A stretch of DNA of 64,000 nucleotides, taken from the NCBI RefSeq assembly GCF_002802865.1, contig NZ_PGLQ01000001.1, positions 650,613-714,612 of the forward strand, read 5' to 3'. A program made the position numbers and the translations under genes. Below, one piece after another: positions 54,185 through 62,260 of this stretch. Under the pieces are notes generated by a model. The model searched no databases. It saw only the letters and a program-made list of their open reading frames with translations, and had not been told where the DNA came from. The first letter of the stretch is position 1. Each line of letters starts with the position of its first letter. Origin of the DNA: Bifidobacterium scaligerum. GTDB taxonomy: Bacteria > Actinomycetota > Actinomycetes > Actinomycetales > Bifidobacteriaceae.

Positions 54185-55324
54185 ATGAAGATGCTCACTG
54201 TCGGACCAAAAGACATCTACCAGTTTGCCACGGTCAAAGAGTTCACGAAAGAATTCAAGCTCGGCGCGAATGATCTGGTGGTCAGCATCGGCATGATTTA
54301 TGACGCATTCCTGAAGCCGTATCTCAACGGCGCGAACGTGCTGCTGGTGGACAAGTACGGCAATCAGGAGCCGACCGATGTAATGATCGACGCCATCATC
54401 CAGGATGCCGGCCAGTTTAGCTACAACCGTATCGTTGCCATCGGCGGCGGTGCGGTGATGGATATGTCAAAGATTGTGGCTGTGGCCGGCGGTGCCAGTA
54501 TCGATGATGTGATTGACCATCTGCCGGACTTTAAGCGCAAGGTTGGACTGGTTCTCGTGCCCACTACCTGCGGCACCGGCAGCGAAGTCACCGAAATCGC
54601 GGCCATCAATCGCACACGTCTCGGCTGCAAGGCGGGCATCGCAGGCCCGGAGATGTTCGCCGATCATGCCGTGCTCATCCCTGAACTGCTCTACGGTCTA
54701 CCGGACCATGTGTTCATGACCAGCTCCTTGGACGCGCTCGTGCATTCGGTCGAGTCCACGCTCTCCCCCAACGCCACACCATATACGCGCCTGTTCGGCT
54801 ACGAAGCCATGAAGATGATCGTCAACGGATATAAGGCGATCGTCGCCGCGGGACCGGCCGGCAGCAGCGAGCGTCGCGCCAAGCGCAATGAACTGATGAA
54901 TGATTTTCTTATCGCTTCCGATTACGCTGGCATCAGCTTCGACACCGGCGGGTGCGCTGCCGTGCACGCGTTGAGCTATCAGTTGGGAGGCAAGTATCAT
55001 GTGCCGCATGGCGAATCGAACTATGCGATGTTCACCGGTGTGCTGCGCAACTACATGGAAATCAAATCCGATGGTGAGATCGCGAAGCTGAACGCCGTGC
55101 TCGCCGAGCTGCTCGACTGCGATGTGACGAACGTGTATGACGAACTCGAAACGCTGATCAACCAGTTGCTGCCGAAGAAGGCGCTGCACGAATACGGTGT
55201 GACGCGCGAGGATCTGCCGGAGTTCACGGAACGCGTGATGACCACGCAGGCGCGACTGATGCGTAACAATTTCGTACCGCTCGACACCGCCCGCGTGCGC
55301 AAGATTTTCGAAGAGTTGTACTAA
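54185..55324 (+). CDS. Iron-containing alcohol dehydrogenase, 4-hydroxybutyrate dehydrogenase-like
   Basis: Group III metal-dependent alcohol dehydrogenase, 379 residues. The NAD-binding GGGAVMDMSKI and the PTTCGTGSEVTEIAAI region lead to the metal ligands around SSLDALVHSVE, AAVHALSY and YHVPHGESN. The overall sequence is closest in my reading to the clostridial 4-hydroxybutyrate dehydrogenase family rather than to glycerol or butanol dehydrogenases. No succinate or 4-hydroxybutyrate genes are adjacent. GGAGG precedes the ATG. Exact substrate remains open. Confidence 0.85.
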   Translation: MKMLTVGPKDIYQFATVKEFTKEFKLGANDLVVSIGMIYDAFLKPYLNGANVLLVDKYGNQEPTDVMIDAIIQDAGQFSYNRIVAIGGGAVMDMSKIVAVAGGASIDDVIDHLPDFKRKVGLVLVPTTCGTGSEVTEIAAINRTRLGCKAGIAGPEMFADHAVLIPELLYGLPDHVFMTSSLDALVHSVESTLSPNATPYTRLFGYEAMKMIVNGYKAIVAAGPAGSSERRAKRNELMNDFLIASDYAGISFDTGGCAAVHALSYQLGGKYHVPHGESNYAMFTGVLRNYMEIKSDGEIAKLNAVLAELLDCDVTNVYDELETLINQLLPKKALHEYGVTREDLPEFTERVMTTQARLMRNNFVPLDTARVRKIFEELY

Positions 55325-55353
55325 AAAGCCTAGCAACAGTAATAGTTCACGGA

Positions 55354-55439
55354 GGGGCTCCCGAAAATACTCTGCTGTTTATCTGCGGAAGCCCCCAAAA
55401 GCGATGAGGCTCCTGCGAACACCGAAGTCCACAGGAGCC
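55354..55439 (+). terminator. Tandem terminator hairpins between Fe-ADH and ilvE
   Basis: First hairpin: GGGGCTCCCG (55354-55363) with CGGAAGCCCC (55386-55395), one mismatch. Second: GGCTCCTG (55408-55415) with CAGGAGCC (55432-55439). The convergent ilvE ends at 55467, so they may serve both genes. Confidence 0.65.
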
Positions 55440-55466
55440 CCACTCAACCATTAATGAGAATGGTTA

Positions 55467-56594
55467 TCAACACACCTTCCACATCCAATTGTGCGGATCC
55501 TCGATCTCGCCCAGCTGAATGCCAAGCAACTGGTTGCGCAGAGCCACGGTCAGCTCACCAGAGCCACCGTCAGCAACGGTGACGTCGAACTTCTCGGACT
55601 TGAAGCGCCCGATCGGGGTGATGATGGCGGCGGTACCGCAGGCGAACACCTCGGTAACCTCACCGGACTTGATGTCTTCAAGCAGCTGGTCCAGAGCGAT
55701 CATGGTCTCGACCACATCATGGCCATCGTCTTGCAGCAGCTGGATGAGGGAACGACGAGTGACACCAGGCAGAATGTTGCCGGTCAAGGACGGGGTCTCC
55801 ACGTGGCCGTCCTTGTGTACGACCATCATGTTCATGCCGCCGAGCTCTTCGAGGTAGGTCTTGGTGGCAGCATCCACGAAGCAGACCTGCTCGCAACCAT
55901 TTTCGATGCCGGTGTACTCGCCGAGCAACGAAGCCGCATAGTTGCCACCGCACTTGGCGAAACCGGTGCCGCCAGGGCCGGTGCGGAACCACTTGTCTTC
56001 AACCCAGATGCTCACGGGCTTCACACCACCCGGGAAGTACGGGCCGGAAGGAGAAGCGATCACGCAATAATCCACTTCCTGCGGGGCACGCACACCAAGG
56101 AACGGCTCAGAAGCGAACATGAACGGACGCATATACAGCGTGTACTCACGACGAGACGGAACCCAGTTGGCATCACGCTTGACCAGCGCAGCCACAGAGC
56201 CGAGGAAGTCATCAATCGGCAACTCCGGCAGGTACAGACGCTTGGCGGAGTTCTGGAAACGCTCGGCGTTTGCGTCCGGGCGGAACAGCCAAGTGGAACC
56301 ATCGGCATGACGATATGCCTTCAGACCTTCGAAGCATTCCTGTGCGTAGTGCAGCACGGAAGCACCCGGATCCATCTTCAGCGGAGCGTACGGCTCAACG
56401 CGACGATCAGACCAACCTTCACCCTTGGTCCAGGTCATGTGGGTCATGTTATCGGAGAACACCTGACCGAAAGCCGGCTTATCGATGAGAGACTGACGCT
56501 TCTCATCAGAGGCAGGGTTGTCGTTAGGCAGTACGGTGAACGGTTCGGTGAGCTTATCGAGCGCCGCCGGATCGTGATGCGTGTTTTCAGTCAT
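55467..56594 (-). CDS. ilvE: Branched-chain amino acid aminotransferase
   Basis: PLP enzyme for the last step of valine, leucine and isoleucine synthesis. 375 residues, the larger class like mitochondrial and actinobacterial BCATs. PLP lysine lies in GPGGTGFAKCGGNYAAS; other landmarks are HYAQECFEGLKAYRHADG and GTAAIITPIGRFKSE. Monocistronic. The next upstream region to 56945 contains only the rplY terminator. Confidence 0.96.
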   Translation of the reverse strand: MTENTHHDPAALDKLTEPFTVLPNDNPASDEKRQSLIDKPAFGQVFSDNMTHMTWTKGEGWSDRRVEPYAPLKMDPGASVLHYAQECFEGLKAYRHADGSTWLFRPDANAERFQNSAKRLYLPELPIDDFLGSVAALVKRDANWVPSRREYTLYMRPFMFASEPFLGVRAPQEVDYCVIASPSGPYFPGGVKPVSIWVEDKWFRTGPGGTGFAKCGGNYAASLLGEYTGIENGCEQVCFVDAATKTYLEELGGMNMMVVHKDGHVETPSLTGNILPGVTRRSLIQLLQDDGHDVVETMIALDQLLEDIKSGEVTEVFACGTAAIITPIGRFKSEKFDVTVADGGSGELTVALRNQLLGIQLGEIEDPHNWMWKVC

Positions 56595-56945
56595 TGCTAA
56601 CTACTTCTTCTTGACTTTGGCGGGACAAACCGCCGATGGGGTTATGCTTGTGCGCTTGTGGCGCAGGCTCTGTTGGATACTTTTGCACACTGTTGCCTGA
56701 CGAGTGCAGGAGCGTTCACATGGTGAAAACCGGTACGCCGCGTCTGCGATATCTCGCGCACAGTACCATTGCTCGGATTCAATTCCGCAAACAAATTCCA
56801 CGACAATTGCGGCAAAGCGTCGTAATCAAGGAAGCCCGCGCCATTCATACAGGCGCGGGCTTCCTACAACTATCTTGCACGCTACGCGCATAATGCACGT
56901 ATGCAAATCAGCTGCAATACGTCAACTTAATGTTGACGATTGAAC
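56595..56945. other. 351-bp intergenic region
   Basis: It contains the ilvE promoter side and the rplY terminator at 56829-56865. No supported gene; small open frames here are arginine- or cysteine-rich and lack ribosome-binding sites. Confidence 0.5.
56829..56865 (-). terminator. Terminator of rplY
   Basis: Perfect 14-bp inverted repeat (arm AGGAAGCCCGCGCC), 9-nt loop, with TTGATT following on the minus strand, 81 nt past the rplY stop. Confidence 0.8.
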
Positions 56946-57569
56946 TCACTTGGCGTCGGCAGCCGGAGCAGCATCAGCAGCGGCAGCGTCAGCAGCCGGA
57001 GCAGCAGCCTCGGTGGACTCGGCGGCATCTTCCGGCACCTCGACGGTGACGACGGACTCTTCCGGATCCTCAACGTCCAGCTCAACACCCTCGGGCAGGA
57101 CAACGTCCTTGGCGAAGACCTTGGTACCATCGGTCAGGCCGTCGACGTTCACGACGATCTTCTCGGGCAGGTTGGCCACATCGGCGCGGACCTTGAGCTC
57201 CTGAATGTCCACGAAGGCCACAGCAGCGCCCTTCGGGGTACCCTCGACGAACACCGGCACCTCGACGTCGATCTTCTCGCCGGCCTTGACCTCAAGGAAG
57301 TCAATGTGCTCGATGATGCGCTTGACCGGGTTCTTCTGCACGTCCTTGACGACAGCCATCTTGGTCTCGCCGCCGAAGGCGATGGTGAACAGAGCGTTGG
57401 TGTGACGCAGAGCCAGAGTGGTCTCGCGCATCGGCAGGCTCACGAAAGCGGGCTCCTCGCCACCGGCGTAGATGGTGGCCGGGATCTTCTTGGCAACGCG
57501 CAGACGACGGGCAACGCCCTTGCCGAACTCGGTACGGGCTTCACCCTCAAGCTTGATGTTGGTAGCCAT
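56946..57569 (-). CDS. rplY: 50S ribosomal protein L25/general stress protein Ctc
   Basis: Binds 5S rRNA. 207-residue long form with N-terminal L25 domain (RTEFGKGVARRLRVAKKIPA, then RIIEHIDFLEVKAGEKI) and the TL5-type C-terminal domain, ending in an Ala/Pro/Asp-rich tail. AAGGAG lies before ATG 57569. The longer frame upstream (27 codons) is rejected. Confidence 0.95.
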   Translation of the reverse strand: MATNIKLEGEARTEFGKGVARRLRVAKKIPATIYAGGEEPAFVSLPMRETTLALRHTNALFTIAFGGETKMAVVKDVQKNPVKRIIEHIDFLEVKAGEKIDVEVPVFVEGTPKGAAVAFVDIQELKVRADVANLPEKIVVNVDGLTDGTKVFAKDVVLPEGVELDVEDPEESVVTVEVPEDAAESTEAAAPAADAAAADAAPAADAK

Positions 57570-57817
57570 AACAGGCACTCCTTGTATTTTTCCGGTGTTA
57601 CTTATCGTTTTGTCTGTTTGACGCCACGACGCGCCGCAGAACACACCCAAGGAGGTGAAATTTTACGCCGAGTCGATAACGGAAGAAGCGGACTCTTTCG
57701 GGACCATTTCTTCCCTCGCCAAAGCAACACGCTTTGACTCGGGCCTAAGTCGCACGGTAAACCGCGCTCCCCTCGCCTACAAACAGCCCACCGGGCTGTC
57801 TGCTTCACGGCTCAGCC

Positions 57818-57846
57818 TTGCCAAAGCAACAGTTGACAAGTATATA
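57818..57846 (+). promoter_or_regulatory. Putative promoter of the alpha/beta hydrolase gene
   Basis: TTGCCA (57818-57823) and TATATA (57841-57846) are spaced by 17 bp, 70 bp upstream of the start codon. A short hairpin (ACAGCCC-ACC-GGGCTGT, 57784-57800) lies just upstream. The rest of 57570-57915 holds no gene and the rplY promoter on the other strand. Confidence 0.5.
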
Positions 57847-57915
57847 CACCATGGTCAGACATGCAACTTGGCTACAATAAAGAGTGCATCTATCGTGGGG
57901 GGAATCGAGGCCGCA

Positions 57916-58914
57916 ATGCAGCGCATCGCCAGAAATGTCATCATTGCAACAGGAGCCGCAGCCGCAGTGCTTAGCGCCGGCACTTTTGCTATTGCCGATT
58001 TTATGGTTCATCTTTCGCTCGATAAACGATGCACCGGCTGGATGGAAAAACTGATGTCCCATGGGGCCGCGGCCGATTATCTTCAGACGCCCCACGCGGA
58101 TGCCGCCGAAGAGTATGAAGCGGCACAATGGTTCGCAGACGCTAAGCAGCCAGTTACCACGTTCAGCGAGGACGGCTTGAAACTGCACGGATGGCTGTTT
58201 GATTCCGATTGCGTCTCCCCCCGCCCGCATCTGTACGCCATCTGCATGCATGGATACACCGGCACTCCCGCCGAGATGGCGAAATATGCGCATCGATTCG
58301 CACGACTTGGATTCACCGTACTGGTTCCGGCGCAACGTTGTCATGAATTGAGCGAGGGCAGATTCGTAGGCATGGGTTGGCTTGAGCGTCGTGATCTGAT
58401 GTGCTGGATTCGACTGATTGTGGAAAGCGATCCTGAGGCTCGCATCTTATTGGATGGCATATCGATGGGCGCGGCAACGGTGATGATGGCCGCAGGCGAA
58501 CCTGATTTGCCTCGCAATGTGGTAGCTGCCATCGAGGATTGCGGCTATTGCTCGGTATGGGAGCAATTCCTCTATAACGCAAAGGGCATGTATCATCTTC
58601 CCCGTCGGTGGATGGCCGTACCGACGGTGGCCGCCATGAGCCTCATCTCGAAGCATCTAGCCGGATACGACTTCAAAGAGGCTTCCAGTATCAACGCTCT
58701 TCGACATACCACGATCCCGATGATGTTCATTCATGGCAGTAACGACACGTTCGTCAATCCGGTTTTTCTTGATCGCAACTTTGCGGCTTGCTCAAGTATC
58801 GACCGTGAACGATTGCTCGTTCCAGGTGCCGCCCACGCCATGAGCGCCAGCACTCATCCTGAACTGTATTGGCGCCGTGTCACGAATTTCATTACACGCA
58901 CATTCAAACTGTAG
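57916..58914 (+). CDS. Alpha/beta hydrolase, membrane-anchored
   Basis: 332 residues. An N-terminal hydrophobic segment (VIIATGAAAAVLSAGTFAIA) acts as signal anchor, followed by a serine hydrolase domain: oxyanion HGYTGTP, nucleophile Ser in DGISMGAAT, acid in HGSNDTFVNP and His in GAAHAMS. Similar to the YkfB/BAAT-like cell-surface hydrolases; substrate unknown. GAGG lies five bases before the ATG at 57916; earlier in-frame starts extend into the promoter. Confidence 0.87.
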   Translation: MQRIARNVIIATGAAAAVLSAGTFAIADFMVHLSLDKRCTGWMEKLMSHGAAADYLQTPHADAAEEYEAAQWFADAKQPVTTFSEDGLKLHGWLFDSDCVSPRPHLYAICMHGYTGTPAEMAKYAHRFARLGFTVLVPAQRCHELSEGRFVGMGWLERRDLMCWIRLIVESDPEARILLDGISMGAATVMMAAGEPDLPRNVVAAIEDCGYCSVWEQFLYNAKGMYHLPRRWMAVPTVAAMSLISKHLAGYDFKEASSINALRHTTIPMMFIHGSNDTFVNPVFLDRNFAACSSIDRERLLVPGAAHAMSASTHPELYWRRVTNFITRTFKL

Positions 58915-58926
58915 AACCATAAAAAA

Positions 58927-58947
58927 ACTCCCCTCATCGAGGGGAGT
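58927..58947. terminator. Bidirectional terminator
   Basis: ACTCCCCTC-ATC-GAGGGGAGT with an A-run to the left, between the convergent hydrolase and pntB genes. Confidence 0.8.
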
Positions 58948-59070
58948 CAATATCGCTTCAATATCAGGCCAACAATGTAATTGTTTGCGTAATGCGTGCG
59001 GCTTCTAGGCGCACCGAAGGAAGCGGTACGCAGGGTACCGCGACTGAGGAGCGACGACGAAAACGCTCCA

Positions 59071-60495
59071 TTACGCGAGCAATTCCTTGACGGCGTTGAT
59101 GACGGCTTGCAAACTCTTCTTCGCGTCGCCAAACAGCATCTGCGTGTTGTCCTCGAAGTAGAGCTCGTTCTGGATGCCAGCGTAGCCCATGCCGCGACCG
59201 CGCTTCATAACGACCACGTTCTGGGCCTTGTCCACGTCCAGAATCGGCATGCCGGAAACCGGAGTGCCAGGACGACGTGCAGCAGGGTTGGTCACATCGT
59301 TGGCACCGACGACCAACGCCACGTTGGCCTGCGGGAACTGTGGATTGATCTCATCGAGATCGACCAGCTCCTCGTACGGCACATTGGCCTCAGCCAGCAA
59401 CACGTTCATGTGACCAGGCATACGTCCCGCCACCGGGTGGATGGCGTAGGAAACCTCAACGCCATGAGCCTTGAGCAGTTCACCCAGATCGGCGAGTTCA
59501 CGCTGAGCCTGTGCCTGAGCCAGACCGAAGCCGGGCACGAAGATGACCTTTTCGGCGTAGACGAGCTGGACAGCCAGATCATCGGCCGTAGTCTCCTTCA
59601 TGGTGCCTTCCGGACCGTCGCCGGCCGCTGCGGCTCCGGAACCTCCGCCGAAGCCACCCGCGAGAACAGACAGCAGCGGACGATTCATAGCCTGCGCCAT
59701 GAGGATGGACAACGTCACGCCAGCGGAGCCGACCAAGGCACCAGCCACGATGAGGGCCACGTTATCGATGGCCAGACCGGACATGGCCACAGCCGTACCG
59801 GTGCAGGCGTTGAGCACGGAGATCACGACGGGCATATCGGCACCGCCGATCGGAATCACGAAGACCAAGCCATAGCACAGCGCGAACACGGTGGTCAGCA
59901 CGGACCACAGCAGTCGCTGTTCGGGCTGGACGCACAGCATGACCAACGAGGCGATGGACAGGACCGCGAACAGTACATTCCAGATGCCTTTGCCCGGCAG
60001 AGCAAGCTTCTTCACCCACTTGATGCCCTGCAGCTTGCCGGCGGCGATGAGCGAGCCAGTGAAAGTCACGGAGCCGATCAGAATGCCGAGGCCTGCGGTA
60101 ATGAGCACCACGATGTCAGGCGTGCCATCCTTGGTCAGGATGTCGTTGAGGGCCACGAGTGCGGCAGCACCGCCACCCACCGTGTTGAATACGGAGACCA
60201 GCTGTGGCATATCGGTCATCTGCACCTTCTTGGCGGAGACCACGCCGGCCACCGCACCAATGAGGATGCCCACAACAAGCACCACAACGGCAATGGTGTT
60301 GATGAAACCCTTGGCGAAGAGCACGACGAACGCCATCAGCACGGCGACGACCATGCCAAATGCGGAAATCTGGTTGCCCTTGCGCGCGGTCTTCGGGGAG
60401 TTCATGAAATGCAGACCGACCACGAACATGACGGCCGAGAACAGGTAGACGAACCATGCGACGATGTCGATGGTTCCCACGGTTGCGGAGGTCAT
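59071..60495 (-). CDS. pntB: NAD(P) transhydrogenase subunit beta
   Basis: Proton-translocating transhydrogenase: hydride transfer between NAD(H) and NADP(H) at the membrane. 474 residues, with about eight membrane helices (IDIVAWFVYLFSAVMFVVGL first) and a C-terminal NADP-binding domain (IHPVAGRMPGHMNVLLAEAN, VGANDVTNPAARRPGTPVSG, KRGRGMGYAGIQNELY). Start overlaps the pntAb stop (TAATG). Last gene of pntAa-pntAb-pntB. Confidence 0.96.
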   Translation of the reverse strand: MTSATVGTIDIVAWFVYLFSAVMFVVGLHFMNSPKTARKGNQISAFGMVVAVLMAFVVLFAKGFINTIAVVVLVVGILIGAVAGVVSAKKVQMTDMPQLVSVFNTVGGGAAALVALNDILTKDGTPDIVVLITAGLGILIGSVTFTGSLIAAGKLQGIKWVKKLALPGKGIWNVLFAVLSIASLVMLCVQPEQRLLWSVLTTVFALCYGLVFVIPIGGADMPVVISVLNACTGTAVAMSGLAIDNVALIVAGALVGSAGVTLSILMAQAMNRPLLSVLAGGFGGGSGAAAAGDGPEGTMKETTADDLAVQLVYAEKVIFVPGFGLAQAQAQRELADLGELLKAHGVEVSYAIHPVAGRMPGHMNVLLAEANVPYEELVDLDEINPQFPQANVALVVGANDVTNPAARRPGTPVSGMPILDVDKAQNVVVMKRGRGMGYAGIQNELYFEDNTQMLFGDAKKSLQAVINAVKELLA

Positions 60496-60800
60496 TACTT
60501 CGACTCCCCCTTCTTCTCGTTCTTGTTGGACTTGAACATCTCCAGCATGCGATCGGTGACCACATAGCCGCCGACCACATTCATGGTGCCGAGCACTGCG
60601 GCAAGGAAGATGAAAACGTAGGCGAGCGGCGAGTTGGCTTCCGCGGCTACAATCACCACGCCGACGATAACAATGCCGTGGATGGAATTCGCGCCGGACA
60701 TCAGCGGCGTGTGCAAAGTGGCAGGCACCTTGCCGATCACCTCGATGCCGATCAGCAGGGCAAGCACGAACAGGGTGATGGAAACGACGAGAGTAGGCAT
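60495..60800 (-). CDS. pntAb: NAD(P) transhydrogenase subunit alpha, membrane part
   Basis: 101-residue membrane subunit with three hydrophobic helices (LVVSITLFVLALLIGIEVIG, GIVIVGVVIVAAEANSP, YVFIFLAAVLGTMNVVGGYV) and the basic tail KNEKKGESK. In bacteria with split alpha subunits it lies between the soluble alpha and beta genes, as here. Confidence 0.93.
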   Translation of the reverse strand: MPTLVVSITLFVLALLIGIEVIGKVPATLHTPLMSGANSIHGIVIVGVVIVAAEANSPLAYVFIFLAAVLGTMNVVGGYVVTDRMLEMFKSNKNEKKGESK

Positions 60801-60821
60801 GATGTTCCTTCTTCCTCTTCC

Positions 60822-61985
60822 TTAGTTGCCGGCCTGATTGGGTTCGACTGCATCCGGCTGCGTCGCGACTCGACCGGCAACGACCAATGCGTCATCAAGC
60901 TCTTCGCTCAGATCCTGGCCGAGCTTGCCGTCGCGCACGAAATGGACGAGGATGTCGGCCACGTTGCGCGCAAGCAGGTTGGATGCGGTGGTGGCCACGC
61001 CCGAGGCGAGGTAGGGAGCGCCAATCAGCTTGACGCCGCCTTCCGTCACCTGTTCGCCGATCACGGAACCTTCCACATTGCCGCCAAGATCGGATGCCGC
61101 ACAGTCTACGATCACGGCACCGCGATGCAATCCCTTGACGCCAGCGGCGGTGAGCAGCACTGGAGGCTTGCGACCGGGAACCTTGGCGGTGGTGATGATG
61201 ATGTCGAAGCCGGCGGCCTTCTCATCGACTGCGGCCTGCTGAGCGGCCTGCTCTTCAGCCGTCAAGGCGCGAGCATAGCCGCCTTCGCCCTGTCCTGCAG
61301 AGAAGTCAAGTCCAAGGTCCAGGAACTTGGCACCCAACGACTCAACTTCTCCCTTGGATGCGGGGCGCACGTCATAAGCGGTGACCACTGCGCCGAGTCG
61401 ACGCAGCGTACCGATGGCCTGAAGTCCGGCGATACCTGCGCCCAGCACCAATGCCTTGGCGGGGCGGATGGTGCCTGCTGCAGTGGTCATCATCGGCAGG
61501 AATGAGCCGTAGGCATCAGCTGCAGCGATGGCGGCCTTATAGCCCATCACGGAATTCTGCGAGGTCATTTCGTCCATGGACTGAGCGCTGGACAGCTTGC
61601 GCGGCAGTTTTTCGATGCCGATACCCACCAAACCAGCCTGTTCGAGTGCAGCAATGTAGTCGGCATCGGTGAATGAACCGAGCATGCCGATCACCCACTG
61701 TCCGGCCTTCAGGGACGCTACGATCTCCGAAGAAGGACGATCCACGAAGCCGAGCGCATCGGCTTCGGCCATTACTTCATTGCGGCTGGCCACCTTCGCA
61801 CCAGCCTTTTCGTAATCTTCATCGGTGTATTCGGCGGCAATGCCGGCACCCGATTCAATAATCGAGGAGATTCCGCTCCTCTTCAGCCGGGTGACGATAT
61901 CCGGCGTCAGTGCGACGCGAGATTCCGTTGCCGACGTTTCATTGAGAACGCCGAACACCACGGTGGCTTCTTGGTTTTGCGCCAT
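60822..61985 (-). CDS. pntAa: NAD(P) transhydrogenase subunit alpha, NAD-binding part
   Basis: Soluble NAD(H)-binding subunit, 387 residues, similar to alanine dehydrogenase. Landmarks: RVALTPDIVTRLKRSG, ALVLGAGIAGLQAIGTLRRLG as dinucleotide loop, AYDVRPASKGEVESLGAKFL and TAKVPGRKPPVLL. ATG 61985 follows AAAGGG; a longer frame is rejected. Confidence 0.95.
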   Translation of the reverse strand: MAQNQEATVVFGVLNETSATESRVALTPDIVTRLKRSGISSIIESGAGIAAEYTDEDYEKAGAKVASRNEVMAEADALGFVDRPSSEIVASLKAGQWVIGMLGSFTDADYIAALEQAGLVGIGIEKLPRKLSSAQSMDEMTSQNSVMGYKAAIAAADAYGSFLPMMTTAAGTIRPAKALVLGAGIAGLQAIGTLRRLGAVVTAYDVRPASKGEVESLGAKFLDLGLDFSAGQGEGGYARALTAEEQAAQQAAVDEKAAGFDIIITTAKVPGRKPPVLLTAAGVKGLHRGAVIVDCAASDLGGNVEGSVIGEQVTEGGVKLIGAPYLASGVATTASNLLARNVADILVHFVRDGKLGQDLSEELDDALVVAGRVATQPDAVEPNQAGN

Positions 61986-62130
61986 GAGAGCCCTTTCTTT
62001 TTCGTTGCTCAAAACGGACATAACGTCCATCGGACATAATTATCCGAAGGTAAGTGTAGCCGAAAGCTACGAATCCAAGGCATACAGCAGGTGATTTTGG
62101 ACAGGGCTCGGTTGAAGCATCACCGCAAAA

Positions 62131-62168
62131 CCTACGGTTACGTAGGGTTTTCCTACGGTTGCGTAAGG
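62131..62168. promoter_or_regulatory. Two palindromic repeats between pntAa and the acyl-CoA synthetase
   Basis: CCTACGGTTACGTAGG (62131-62146, perfect CCTACG-N4-CGTAGG) and CCTACGGTTGCGTAAGG (62152-62168) start 21 bp apart, two helical turns. They lie about 150 bp upstream of pntAa and about 90 bp upstream of the acyl-CoA synthetase, and are likely an operator controlling one or both. Confidence 0.6.
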
Positions 62169-62260
62169 TGACGAGTTCTACTGCGCCTATTACAATTGGC
62201 TGGTTGAGAAGCGTTCGCCTTATCGGCCGGACGACACTGAAAGGTTTACAGGAGTAAGAC

